Source of the DNA: Tupaia tana
Taxonomy: Eukaryota; Chordata; Mammalia; Scandentia; Tupaiidae
Assembly: GCA_026018925.1 (NCBI GenBank)
Contig: JAKSZU010000006.1
Coordinates: 197,519,449 to 197,583,448 of the forward strand
Direction of reading: 5' to 3'
DNA: 64,000 nt
Shown here: positions 44,345-55,085 of the stretch, piece by piece
How the letters are laid out: each line of letters starts with the position of its first letter
How positions within the stretch are numbered: position 1 is the stretch's first letter
Made by a program: the position numbers and the translations under genes
Notes under the pieces: generated by a model
Database searches by the model: none
Told to the model about the DNA's origin: nothing
What the model saw: only the letters and a program-made list of their open reading frames with translations

Positions 44345-45570
44345 AAAACCTAGTTGCATATAGACTTGATATTTAAGGGACACCTGGACTAGATAACATG
44401 GCGGCCCTGGTTTCAAAAGTAGGAATGAAAACAATCCAAGTATTCTCCAATTAGGAATTAGTTAAATAAATTGTGATCAGCTAAGTAATGAAACCCTGAC
44501 CCTTACACCATTACATATGCTACAACCCTGTGGGAAATTATAAAATGACATATAAACCTGCAATGGTCAAATTTATGTTTATAAAGTATGAGAATGTTGT
44601 TAAGTGTGTGTTTGTACATGTGTTTAGGGAAAAACAGGTTGGATATATGTAGAATTATTGGTGATCATTAGTTTTCTCTTTGTGCTTTTCTGTTTTTCAA
44701 ATGGAAACACTTGTAGGATTGGAGAGAATACAATTATTTTTAAAGAGAGACAAATAGCTAAAGTTTTCAGGTTTATTTTTGATGTGTTGGTTTTAATCAA
44801 TACCACAAGACAAAGTGTACCTGGGAAAAAGTGGCATGATCGAATTAGCAAGCTCGGGACAGTTACAGGGTGGTCTCAGCACTATGTCTGTGTAGGTACT
44901 CAGTCAACATTTCCAGGTAATGAAGAAAACTGAAATTAATCAGTTCTAAGTAAAGCCATTCTGGGTAATAAAGTTAACTTCTCTGAGTCAAATTCCTAGC
45001 TCCAGGGTTGTACTAAGGATGAAATGAGGTGGTATATATATAATATATAAAAGTGCCTGTCACTTCATCCAAGCAGACAAGATAGATTATTAACACCTTG
45101 TCCTAAAAACAAATAGGGATGTGTTCAGTTTTACTTATTCTGAAGAATATAAAAACAATATTGACAGATGGCCTGTAAAAAGCACCTAAGGCAGCCTATG
45201 AGAGTGTTATAGAAAAACACAAAGGGAAGAAGAGAAAGATAAGAGACACAGACAAAAAAAGCAAGGGGGGGAGAGGAAAGGAGGGAAAGAAGGAGGAAGA
45301 GAGAAAGAATGAGAACAAGATAGAGTTTAGAACCTATAATACCTTCTTCTTCCGCTTACATAAAAAAGTAGAAATAGATTAATATGTGCCTATACACCAT
45401 AACTGTGCTGTTATAATAAAAATAAGTAGATAGAGTATATACTATACAGCTGCTTCTTTAATCATTACTGGATATTAAACAAAACACTGGAATTACAAAA
45501 CTTGTTTGTCCAGTGAGGCTGACCATAATCCTCACCCCTGAGTAACTGAATCAGAATTTTAATAAGAAAT
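44345..45570. other. No gene recognised
   Basis: Mostly AT-rich. A purine-rich AG stretch lies at 45215-45325. A 91-codon plus-strand frame at 44658-44933 has no recognised motif. Confidence 0.45.
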
Positions 45571-45589
45571 GTCAGGCCTAGAATTTTTT

Positions 45590-45949
45590 TTTTTTATTAT
45601 CTATTTTTTTATTACATTGAATTACATATAACTTTACAGTGTATTACATTGCTTTTTCAAAAGGGAATGCCATGCATGTCAGTCAGTACAGAGACATTAA
45701 TCTCCCCGCTTCAACATTCAATATCTTTCCTATGTTTCCCCCAATCATTATTATTATTATTCTAATTATGTTTTATGATAAACATGATTTTTTTTCCAAT
45801 TATCAGATCATAAAGTTCCCAAAAATAGGAAACATGCTCTGCACCACATGCCCTATCCGGAGGTCCGGCCCGACCGGGGCTCTGCCCCGCGTGCCGTGGC
45901 TGGGGCCCTGTCCCGCGTGCCGTGGCCGGGGCCCTGTCCCGCGTGCCGA
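45590..45949 (-). mobile_element. Compact retroelement: GC-rich 26-bp tandem repeat + unique 3' region + poly-A
   Basis: Read on the minus strand, the unit begins with about three copies of a CpG-rich 26-bp repeat (unit bounded by repeated GTGCCGTGG...CCCGC on the plus strand, 45865-45949), then a ~230-bp AT-rich region, ending in AATAAAA and a poly-A. A perfect 15-bp TSD GGCCTAGAATTTTTT at 45575-45589 and 45950-45964 fixes the ends and shows LINE-type insertion. The AT-rich part recurs at 55086-55297. It may be a 5'-truncated L1 3' UTR of the local active L1, or a composite non-autonomous element built like SVA. Confidence 0.8.
45865..45949. repeat. 26-bp GC-rich minisatellite
   Basis: Full units at 45891-45916 and 45917-45942, differing by one base, with partial units on either side. 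CpG density is far above the surroundings. Confidence 0.9.
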
Positions 45950-46014
45950 GGCCTAGAATTTTTTAAAAACATCTCTTTAAATGATGACTACCCAGGTTTA
46001 AGAACTGCGGGACT

Positions 46015-46275
46015 CGGGACCAGCAGATGGCGTAATGGTTACATTGCTGGACTACCACACAGTCAACTGTGGTTTGAGTTCTGGACCTGGTGGCGTAAAA
46101 CTCACACTGGGCATGTGTGGCTGCATGCCCAAAATTCTAAGAGAAGAATGAAGGAGAAGGGATTGTAGCATGGCCATCCCCTGCTGGGGGGTGATTTTTT
46201 CACTTTCTGTCTCTGTCTCTGTCTCTCCAACAAGCACATGTGACCTATAGCAAAACTCTCTCTTAGAAAGAAAAG
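46015..46275 (+). mobile_element. SINE-A copy
   Basis: Sense. GGGACCAGCAGATGGCGTAATGG, GGTTTGAGTTCTGGACCTGGTGG, CCCCTGCTGGGGGGTGAT, tail GACCTATAGCAAAACTCTC. Confidence 0.9.
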
Positions 46276-46379
46276 AAATCCTGTGCTATATACAGGATGA
46301 CCATCTATCTCATCTGCTGGGACATCTCCAGAGTAATTATTACTATTCCTTGTCATCTTACAAAAATTTCTCAATAGGG

Positions 46380-46642
46380 GGACTAGCATTTGGTGTAATG
46401 GCTATGTCCCTGGACTCCCACATAGTCAACCACAGTTCTAGTCCTGGACCTGGTGGCTTCAACTCACACCAGGTGCGTATGCATGCATGCCCAAGATCCC
46501 GAGAGGAGAATGGAGGAGAAGGGATTGCGGCATGGCCATCCCCCCTGGGGGGTGATTTCTCGCTTTCTGTTTCTCTGCGTCTCTGTCTTTTCTGGCGAAC
46601 GCACGCGCCCTATAGCAAAAAAAACTGTCCAAAAAAAAAAAA
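46380..46642 (+). mobile_element. SINE-A copy, young, with TSD
   Basis: Sense. Flanked by AATTTCTCAATAGGGG (46365-46380) and AATTCTCAGTAGGGA (about 46641-46655), an imperfect TSD. The tail retains GAACGCACGCGCCCTATAGC. Confidence 0.9.
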
Positions 46643-46659
46643 TTCTCAGTAGGGACATG

Positions 46660-47250
46660 AGTAATGTGCTTTCCTACCTATATCTCACCTCCCTTAGTAG
46701 CATTCTCAGCAAAGGTGTGGGTGGCTTAATTCACTCCCATAAGGACGGCCTTGTACCATTACTTCCACTCCACAACTGAAGACAAGACTTAGAAACTGCC
46801 TTTTGAACTTAAATTCACATTAATGTGTCAACAAATAGCCTGTGTTTCCCTGAGTGTGGAATCTGATGTGTGGAGATGACAAACGTGTAACTTTAAAGTG
46901 AGAGAAAGAGAATGGAAAACCTGGGCATCTCAAAGAGAATTTCTTCATTAGATAATCCAGTCAAACAAGAGAGCTGGAAATGAGCATGGACTTGATTTTA
47001 TCTGCCAGCTATTTTAAAATTTTTGCTTATTTCTTCTTTATTTCTTTTTAGTTCCTAATTTCTAGATGAGTCAAAGTTTTAAAATCATTTCACAGTGATA
47101 TAATATTGCAAGTCAGCTGTAGAGAAACTAATCAATATTCCCCCTTGAGTTAATATGTCATCCAGAATTGTGTTAACTTGGTCTAGTTTAATCCTGATCT
47201 TTTACCTGTAAAATAAGGACATGCAAAGATAAAGATAAGAATTCAAGCAC
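46660..47250. other. No gene or clear repeat recognised
   Basis: Unassigned sequence. Confidence 0.45.
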
Positions 47251-47269
47251 TCTCAAAAGTTTTCATGTT

Positions 47270-47536
47270 GGGAACCAGCAGTTAGCGTAATGGCTATGTC
47301 GCTGGACTCCCACGTAGTCGACCGCGGTTCGTGTCTCGGACCCGGTGGCTTACAACTCACGCCGGGCGCGTGTGCGTGCGTGCCCAAGATCCCGAGAGGA
47401 GAATGGAGGAGAAGGGATTGCGGCGTGACCATCCCCCCTGGGGGGTGATTTCTCGCTTTCTGTCTCTATGTCTCTCTCTGTCTGTCTGGCGAACGCACGC
47501 GCCCTATAGCGAAAAACCTCTCCAAAAAAAAAAAAA
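47270..47536 (+). mobile_element. SINE-A copy, youngest, best reference for the family
   Basis: Sense full-length copy. TSD AAAAGTTTTCATGTT at 47255-47269 and 47537-47551. A box TAGCGTAATGG at 47283-47293 and B box GGTTCGTGTCT at 47326-47336 are spaced as in tRNA genes, so the head is tRNA-derived. The middle holds CCCCCCTGGGGGG at 47433-47445; then a CT-rich tail, GCGCCCTATAGCG and an 18-A end. CpGs (ACCGCGG, GCCGGGCGCG) are nearly all intact. No TTTT terminator follows the body, as usual for LINE-mobilised SINEs. Confidence 0.97.
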
Positions 47537-47554
47537 AAAAGTTTTCATGTTATA

Positions 47555-48560
47555 AAAACATAAGAGATAATATTTTAGATCACAACCCTCCAATACACCC
47601 CCATTTTATCTGCCATTACCTCCCTGGGGTATTCATCCTCATGATGGACCAGACATTTTGCCTCCCTCATCCAATCTGGACATATCCATTATCATTTATA
47701 GAGAGGCTTTACACAGAAAGGTTTTTTCAGTTAGTTGACTTTTAAATTAATATTTGAATTACAAAAGTTACAGGGTTCTTTCTTTTTTCCCCAGGGAAAA
47801 CAAGTCTTTACTGCATTTAAAACATAAACATCTCATATCCACAAGCCAAGGACATAAATGTAGGAATTTCCAAACAAAATTGAGTATAATTTTTTTTTTG
47901 AGAAAAGGTGTGAAGGAATAAAGTGTCTCTTAAAAGAAAATACACATTCAGAAATGCTGTTTTACAGTACACAGTTTAGTATTATGAACATGGCCTATGT
48001 CATAATTAGACATAGATTCTTTTATTGGTTTTAACTAGATTTTAAAACCTAGTTTTCATTACTTTCAATCCAAAATATGACTCTATTAACAAAGTTAGTA
48101 AAATAAGAAAATCACTTGCAAATTTTCTGAAAAGTTTCTAGAACTCTAGTTAACAGACCAAACTTCATAAGCAATTGATCTCATTTACAAATTTCACCAA
48201 TTGAACAGTCCTAATTTTAATCTACATTTATAAATATATGTATTTGGTATTTATTTTTACATGCTTCAAGTGCTTGACAAGACAAACTTAACAACCATGG
48301 CATGCAAAACCTCTAACACTTAAAGATCTCTCGTTGAAACTCTAATCAATCTTCTAAATAATAAATTATATTCCCTTAAATAGTCTAGCTCTGTTTATAA
48401 AAATTTTCAATTTCTATTATCTTTCAGCTTAAAATTATAAGTTAAAAATAAGTTACACATCTTATATTGACTTCACAAAGACAATCTTTAAGAGTCAGGA
48501 CATGCAAGATTCTCTTTAAATAACAAACATACTGGCCCTTTTTAGAGCAGCTTAATTTGG
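47555..48560. other. No repeat recognised; possibly 3' UTR of a retrocopy
   Basis: AT-rich, without any recognisable interspersed repeat. If the frame at 48582-48830 is a retrocopy on the minus strand, this would be its 3' UTR side, but no poly-A on that strand or TSD is obvious. Confidence 0.3.
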
Positions 48561-48581
48561 ATAGATGGAATTTAGTAACCT

Positions 48582-48830
48582 CTAGCCGAGGCTGGATTCT
48601 ACTAATCTCTTTACTGCCTGATTGAATTCTGCATTCTTTTCATATCCTTTTTGTCCAGCTTCACCCATAAAAGCTCCCATCTGTCTAAAAACTATCAGCC
48701 TTTCTTTGGTCCAAAATGTAACCAAATTATAGTTATTTCTTAAAGTTGATATGTTAAAACCTAAAAATTCCTTCAAATTCACATATGCTAACTGGAATGG
48801 AAACTATATCACTGCTTTAATTCTCTTAAT
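48582..48830 (-). pseudogene. Possible coding relic, unidentified protein
   Basis: From 48782 down to the stop at 48582 the minus strand is open for 66 codons, and upstream the same frame reads on (I-K-R-I-K-A-V-I, one stop, F-P-F-Q-L-A-Y) to about 48830. The peptide contains NLVTFWTKERLIVFRQMGAF and KGYEKNAEFNQAVKRLV, a composition (W, M, G, charged, little low complexity) that looks protein-like rather than random AT-rich translation. There is no ATG at the start and one stop interrupts the frame. I do not recognise the family. It could equally be a chance frame. Confidence 0.25.
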
Positions 48831-48834
48831 GCCA

Positions 48835-50490
48835 CCGTCACCACACACTCATTGGTTTTGCTTATTCAAGAAGAGGCACAAGGTAACAAGTGAGTCTCAA
48901 TGTCTCTTAAGAACATTTTTTGTTGATATTTGTTTAAAATGTTCTGTGGAAAGAACACAGGCCTTTTTGTAAGCAGTTTGTGAAAGGCTTGTCTCCAAGG
49001 CAGTAATAAACTCAAGGCATTGCTAGGAGAATTCTGTTGTATGAAGATGGTTAGAGCTGGAAGGGATTTGATGATCATTTGTTCCAACCCCATGCTGTAC
49101 AAAGAACACTGAGCTGCAAAGAGAGGGTGCAAAGGAGGGGAGAAACTCCTTTACTTTTTCTATGTTCCAGGCACTATGCAAGTTAAGCTCCAATTAAGAT
49201 GCACAAAGTGGCATTTGATCTTTTTTTTCCACTCTTGGACTCATTGTAAACATCCCTATGCTTCTCAAGCTCATTCTCTTACCCTGTGTTCTTACAGATT
49301 TTGCCTTTCCCCCACCAAGTCTATGACAGTAATCCAACATTCACCACCTCAAATACCAAATGCAACCTCGTATGTACCTAAATACCCATGGGCGAAAGCC
49401 AAATTTCAGTGGACATAAAAGTGAGTGGAGATGAGTCAGTGAAGACTCTTGCCAGAAATTTCAAGATGGGGAAGAAGCTGAGATAGGGTGCAGGGTCAAG
49501 GGAGGGATGGAGAATGGACTGCGTTGATAGGGAGAGATATAGGGCAGAGAGTAGAACCCTGAGAAGAGGGCACAGGTTTAAGCATTGGTTTTGAAGAAAA
49601 GAGAGATGCTTTATTTTCTGAAACAGGAGGAGTGAAGGTAGGAATGGGCATAAATAGTTCTAAGGGTATAATGAGAACACAGTTGAAATGATCATGAGTG
49701 TGGAGGATCAGCCAGGAGGAGGTATGGATTGATGAGCATGGAAGAATCTGGCCTTTGGACACCTCCACAAGCTGACTAATTGGACATTGGTGGGGGAGGG
49801 AATGAATGAGGTGGGAGAATCCTGGAGTTTGAGATTTCAGGATGGAGCAATCCTGAGTGATGACACAGCAGGGTAGGGTTGTTGAAATACTGGCATGGTA
49901 AAGCAGAGGCCAAGTGCAAAATGCTGAGGCTGAAACTGAAGATCAGAGGAGCTAACAGATCAGGAGGATCAGACTCCCAGGCACTGGAGTCACCAGCTAA
50001 CAGTTGGTGGAATTTGGAAGAGAGAAAGGTCATGAGTCCGATGTCTAAATTGAATGTGAATGTCTGATCGGCAGATTGACGTGTGACAGGATAAGATAAG
50101 ATGAGGTGTGAACCTCACAGCCAAAGGGAAGTTTATAATACATGAAAGGAGAATAATGAACTAGTAACAGCTTTGGGGAATAAGGAAGATATTAATTTAT
50201 ATCTCCCAGCCTTGGCAGGGCAGAGGATAGGTAAGAATGAGCCCTCTACACTGGAGGGGACTAAAAGAAAAGGTGGAACCTTAGAGGAGACCAAGGTTTA
50301 AGCTGATGGCAGTAAAAAAGGAAAATCTTTGTAGAAGTGTTAAGGATAGAGGAAAAAGGGTTCCAGAAAGCACAGCTGAAAGGTAATGTAGAGAGAAGCA
50401 GAGAAGGGAGATGAAAACATCTTAGGATGATACTGTGTAGTAAGAAGAGACTATAACAGTCTTTATCTAAGGCAATGGCAAAGGGTGAGA
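48835..50490. other. No gene recognised
   Basis: Purine-rich on the plus strand from about 49420 to 50450, with no conserved frame. GTTAGAGCTGGAAGGGATTTGATGATC at 49050 resembles an ancient interspersed repeat of uncertain family. Confidence 0.4.
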
Positions 50491-50499
50491 GGGACAGGA

Positions 50500-50690
50500 A
50501 GCGGAGACCTCTGGCCTCAACTTACTGGCCGTGTAACCTTGGTCAAGTCACTTGTCCTCTCTGTGCCTACTTGTTGCTCAATGAATATCATATTAGTATT
50601 TATCTCATAAGGTTCTTGTTGCTATGAGGATTAAATGTATTAATACATGTAGGGTACTCAGAAAAATGATCAACATCAAGTCAGTTCTGA
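50500..50690 (+). mobile_element. MIR relic
   Basis: Sense: CCTCAACTTACTGGCCGTGTAACCTTGGTCAAGTCACTTGTCCTCTCTGTGCC-type order, then TCATAAGGTTCTTGTTGCTATGAGGATTAAATG and ACATGTAGGGTACTCAG. Confidence 0.88.
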
Positions 50691-50944
50691 AGAATCATTA
50701 GTTTTAAAATAAAAAAGATTTCCGCTCTACACTTTCCCTCAAATGACAGACAACCAATTATATCAAACCCTGAAGAACATGCTTTTATTTTCTGTCCCAC
50801 AAAAAAAAAATAAAAAACTGTCATAGCTGTCAGAATAATTTATAGATTCTATTTCTCACAATATCCACAATTAACCATTCTCTGCTCCTAGAAAGGAAGG
50901 AAAGAGAGATGAAGGAGTTGTCTGAAGACAGTAAGAATCTAGGG

Positions 50945-52083
50945 CTAGAAATATAAAAGACAGTCAGCAGAACAATGTATCCAACTCAACAACAGAACAT
51001 TGAATAATCCAATTAAAAGGTGGGTAAAGGAGTTTAACAGATATTTTTCTAAAGGTCTACCAATGACCAACAAGCACATGAAAAGATGTCCAGCATCACT
51101 AATCATCAGAGAAATGTAAATCAAAACCACAATGGTATACCACCTCACACCCATTGGGATGGCTACTATTAAAAAAAAAAGAGAGAGAGAGAGAAATAAC
51201 AGGTGTTGGTCAGGATGTGCAGCTATCATAACCCTTGTACATTGTTGGTGGGAACGTAGAATGTACAGCCACTATGGAAACAGTATGGCAATTCCTCAAA
51301 AAACTAAAATTAGAACTACTATATAATCTCTCTACCTGCAATCCCACTTCTGAGTAGACATCCAAAAAAATTAGAACTTGAACAGACACTTGTACACTCG
51401 TGTTCATAACAGCACTATATCCAAGAGCTGGGAGGTGGAAACAACCCAGATATCTGACTACAGATAAATGAATAAACAGAATGTGGCTTATACACACACT
51501 GGGACATTATGCAGCCTTAAATAAAGAATGAAATCCTGTCCCACACTGTAATAAGGTGCAACTTGAGGACACTATACTAAGTAAAATAAGGCAGTAACAG
51601 AACTGATAAATGTGTAATTTCCTCTTATATTTCACTCTAGCATAGTCAGACTTATAGACACAGGATTTATAATGCTGGGGGCTGGGCAGGGGCAAAGGGG
51701 GAAAATGGGACATTCTGCAAGGCTGACCCACATGGAGAGGTTCCAGGCTACATCGGGAGACCTTCTGAGTATACCAGGCATGTACATGATCCACCTGGAG
51801 TTGGCTGGAAGTGAATCGCAGTGTCAAGACCCTGTTGTGTTACCTGTCTCTGAGCCCCTCTAACTCGTGGAACAAATAAATAATAGTAAAGAAAGTATAA
51901 TAGTGGTTACGAGGGGCTTTGGGAAAGGAGAGTCATTTAATGGCTATAGAATTTCAGATTTGCAAAATGAATAAGTTCTGTTTCACAGCTATGTGAATAT
52001 GTTTTATACTACTAAACTGTATACTTAAAAATAGGTAAAACAATATATTTTATGTTATGTAGATTTTACCACAATTAGGAAAA
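50945..52083 (+). mobile_element. L1M-type LINE 3' end, sense
   Basis: Plus-strand remnants of the ORF2 C-terminal region can be read in pieces: [16 protein letters not shown], then [19 protein letters not shown], then [18 protein letters not shown], each a recognisable L1 ORF2 C-terminal motif with frameshifts and stops between. The 3' UTR follows with GTTTTATACTACTAAACTGTATACTTAAAAA and ATTTTACCACAATTAGG at the very end. A SINE-B copy interrupts it at 51668-51892. 5'-truncated, not functional. Confidence 0.88.
51668..51892 (+). mobile_element. SINE-B copy, inside L1
   Basis: Sense. GGGGGCTGGGCAGGGGC, TTCTGCAAGGCTGACCCACATGG, CAGGCTACATCGGGAGACC, GTACATGATCCACCTGGAG, AATCGCAGTGTCAAGACC, AACAAATAAATAATAG. 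Confidence 0.7.
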
Positions 52084-52108
52084 GGGAGGGGGGGGGGAGT
52101 CATCTAGT

Positions 52109-52360
52109 GGGGCCAGCAGGTGGCCTGGTAGTTAAGGCAGCTGGATTCTCAATGGCAAACTGCAGTTTGAGTCCCAAACCTGGTGGCTTGAGAGTCATGC
52201 TGGGTGTGTGTGCATGTGTACCCAGGTTTCTGAGAGGAGAATGGTGGAGAAGGGATTGAGGCATGGTCATCCCCCCTGGGGAGTGATATCTTGCTTTCCC
52301 TCTCTCTCTCTCCTCTCTGGCGAGCACACACTCCCTATGGTGGAAAAAAAAAAAAAAAAA
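52109..52360 (+). mobile_element. SINE-A copy
   Basis: Sense. GGGGCCAGCAGGTGGCCTGG, GCAGTTTGAGTCCCAAACC, CCCCCCTGGGGAGTGATATC, CT-rich tail, an A17 end. Confidence 0.9.
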
Positions 52361-52379
52361 TCTGTCAAGAGTATCTCCT

Positions 52380-52530
52380 CCTTTCCTGCTTTACAGATGA
52401 CCAAAGTGAAACCCAGAGAAGGTAACTGACTCATCCTAGGTCACACAATTCATGGAGGCAGAATCAGGACCAGAACCCGGGACTCTGATCCCTACTGTAG
52501 GGTTCCTTCTACCACATTGTGTGCTCTATG
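52380..52530 (-). mobile_element. MIR relic
   Basis: Antisense: TTTACAGATGACCAAAGTGAAACCCAGAG, GACTCATCCTAGGTCACACAATTCATGG, CAGAACCCGGGACTCTGATCC. Confidence 0.8.
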
Positions 52531-52534
52531 TGAG

Positions 52535-55070
52535 GTGCTGAGGTCATGGAGAAGATGACATCGTTGATTTATCAGTAGTGACAGTGACATTCCAATGAAC
52601 CTGAAAGGGATCAAGATTCTACTCTGCCTCTAAATGCTCATGTGTCTGTGACCTTCCTCCCAATCTCATCAGGGTTATGCAGACAGCAGGCTTGGACAGG
52701 CCACACTGGAAACCTCAAGATCGTCTCAGTTTCTGAGTCTGAGGCAGGCTGGAAAGCAAATGAGAACAGCCTTTCTGTTCCTGCACTGGTCCCCCTATAA
52801 TTTAGAAGTCCAGACAGTTACGGGAAAAACAATCAGAAATACTCAGGGGCCCATTTAAAAAACAAACTTAGTGTGGGGTCTCTAATGTCCTGTGGGAGTG
52901 CGAGTCAAAACTTGCTACTTGGAAACCGTTTTGCTCCCTCCTCTGAACTCAGGGAAGGAAAACTTTTTTCCTGTTCAGGAGTTTTCCTTTACCTCCTTAT
53001 ATTAAATTGTATAAAAGAGACAACAGGAAAAACTGGCCCCAGGTCAAGAAGCAGAGATTAAAAACCAGATCTCTATTTTTGTAAGGGTGATGTGAATAGG
53101 TTGCTTTCTATTTTATATCAGAAACTTCTGCTGTTTCCATGGAAACCATAAGCATAACTGAGGATGCCTTCAAGACCTCAGAACTGTTGGTGCTTGGGCG
53201 ATTGGTGCCTTTGGCTTGGTGATTTCAGAGAGCTCCACAAGTTTGAAAATATTAGAGCTGAAGCCACCCCGACCTTGCTCTTCCCATCTTCTTGACACAC
53301 AGACAACTCATGCATACAACACCCCCTCTGAGCTCCGAAGGTGTTAGGAAAATCCTCCCTGCCTAAATATGTCCCATGATGAAAAACTAAATAAAACATT
53401 TTGGCAAGGACATTTCTAAAGATCTTTCCACTCCAGAAATATTTTTTTGTTTTCAGCAACCTTTCCGAGGCTGCACTACAATGCCTATAAAAAGCCTTCT
53501 GTGTTCCCCTAAACAGTCTTAATAAATCCTCAGGAAGGATGGAATAGAAGGGGGGGTCAAAGACCCAGAGCCCATGCCAGATGCCAAGGATGCCAGCTTG
53601 GCTTGGTGCACTGGTGGCAGTGCTCAGGATCCTGCCTCCTGCTCCTCCTTTTGGCATGATCTCTGCCCATATTCCTTCAGGGAATTGGCTGTGCTCCTGG
53701 CTTGTCTCGCCTGTGCGTCTGCTAGTTATCGAACAATGGGTGAGATTACTTCCATGCCCAGTTTCCCAGATGCTCACTTGGCGCCAAGGATCAGCTGAAT
53801 AGGAGGGAAGACCAGAAGCCCATTTGACAAGACCAGGCCATGCTTGAGCTGTTGTTCCTACCACGAGATACACCTGTCGTGTAAAAGCCAAAGAGCCTTT
53901 CAGGAAACATCAAGTGCCTCCTGTTTAGAGTGGATCCTAGGAAATGAGGACTTTCCTGAGAGGGCACCAAGCATGAAAGTGGGAAGGAAAGCCAAAGGCC
54001 CTGACCTTCTGCAACATCTCTTCCTGTTGCACAGACAGGAGTCAGAAGATAAGAAGGCTTTGCTGCCTCTTGAAGCCCCTGCTGCCCCTCCTTCTTTCTT
54101 CCACTAGATGTATTTTCTCCAAACTTCAGGGACTAGCTTCAGAGTCTGAAATTCCAGCAGCTGGCCTCTGATGAAACTTTCCACCCCAAAATAACTACTG
54201 GCAAGATGTTTCTTTCTGAACAGAATCATGGATGACTCTTGATTCATGGCTACATTCTGCGGACTAAAGTGATCTGCAGGGCAAGTACACATACTGCCCC
54301 TGAAGGTAGAAACTCTAGAGAGAGTTTCTTATAACCACCTCAACTACTCAGATGCCCAGAGGGCATTGAACTATCTCAGACTCTTCCAGCAGTTCTGTTC
54401 TCAGGAGCTAATTATAGTAGACTTTTAAAAATAATTCCTTGCCATTTTGTCTAAGAACATCAGAACTCAATATTCGAAGGAGGCTGGGGAAAAGGGTCCT
54501 CAGTGAATGAGTAGGTCCAGAGATTAGGGAGATTGGTTGAGGATAGGGGATCCTAGAGAAAGGAGAGGGCAAAGAAGAATATTATCCTGGGGCAGGAGAG
54601 ATGAAACCAAATACATGGCTATGGGAGGAGGAGAGGAGAAAGTGAAGGTTAGCTACCTGGAGGGGCCCAAAGAGGGAACCATCCCCTAATGTAAGATGTA
54701 TGTTTTAAGAACTAGAGAGGGAACATTCAGAGAACACTAAACGAGGGTGTTGAGTTTTTTTGCTGCCTACTGCTTTGGAAGGAAGAAAAAGAAATTGCTT
54801 CCATAGTTAAGTCATCCTCTTGATAAAGCTGAGTTGGAAAAAAATCAACTTGGTCTCTGATTGAGACATTTATTTTTTATAAAGCAACTTCAGACTTGCA
54901 TGGATAAAGAGAAGTCACATAGTATTACAGCTCAGTGTTGACTTGGGAGTCTTCTGTGCAGTATTTATGAACAAAATTTGAGAGTCAAGGATTTTGAAAA
55001 GAAAGGAAACTGATGTATTGAGCATCATGCTCTGCTCCAAACACTAGACAAGAGTCCTCAAGATCACTGT
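52535..55070. other. Higher-GC unassigned sequence; contains the longest open frame
   Basis: No interspersed repeat is recognised, and composition is less AT-rich than elsewhere. On the minus strand 53891-53178 is open for 237 codons, the longest frame in the window. It starts at a TTG, has no ATG-led family resemblance, and overlaps 70-codon open frames on the opposite strand (53574-53802). Several AATAAA hexamers occur nearby (53389, 53520). I see no splice-site/exon arrangement that would make a gene call credible. Confidence 0.35.
53178..53891 (-). other. 237-codon open frame, coding status doubtful
   Basis: The translation begins LAFTRQVYLVVGTTAQ and ends SPSQRHQSPKHQQF. It is rich in S, G, W and H, with no transmembrane run, zinc-finger, coiled-coil or other motif I can identify. 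A stop lies 12 codons upstream of the TTG. A frame this long is uncommon but not surprising in 64 kb of sequence when the local GC is raised. I regard non-coding as more likely. Confidence 0.15.
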
Positions 55071-55085
55071 ACAAGAGTATATTCA

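Noticed and set aside
45865-45949. CpG island or gene promoter
   Set aside because: The GC-rich stretch is under 100 bp, ends exactly at a retrotransposon TSD and consists of a 26-bp tandem repeat, so it arrived with the element.
47283-47336. tRNA gene
   Set aside because: The A and B boxes belong to the tRNA-derived head of SINE-A. The acceptor stem and a proper anticodon arm are not preserved, and the unit continues into the SINE body.
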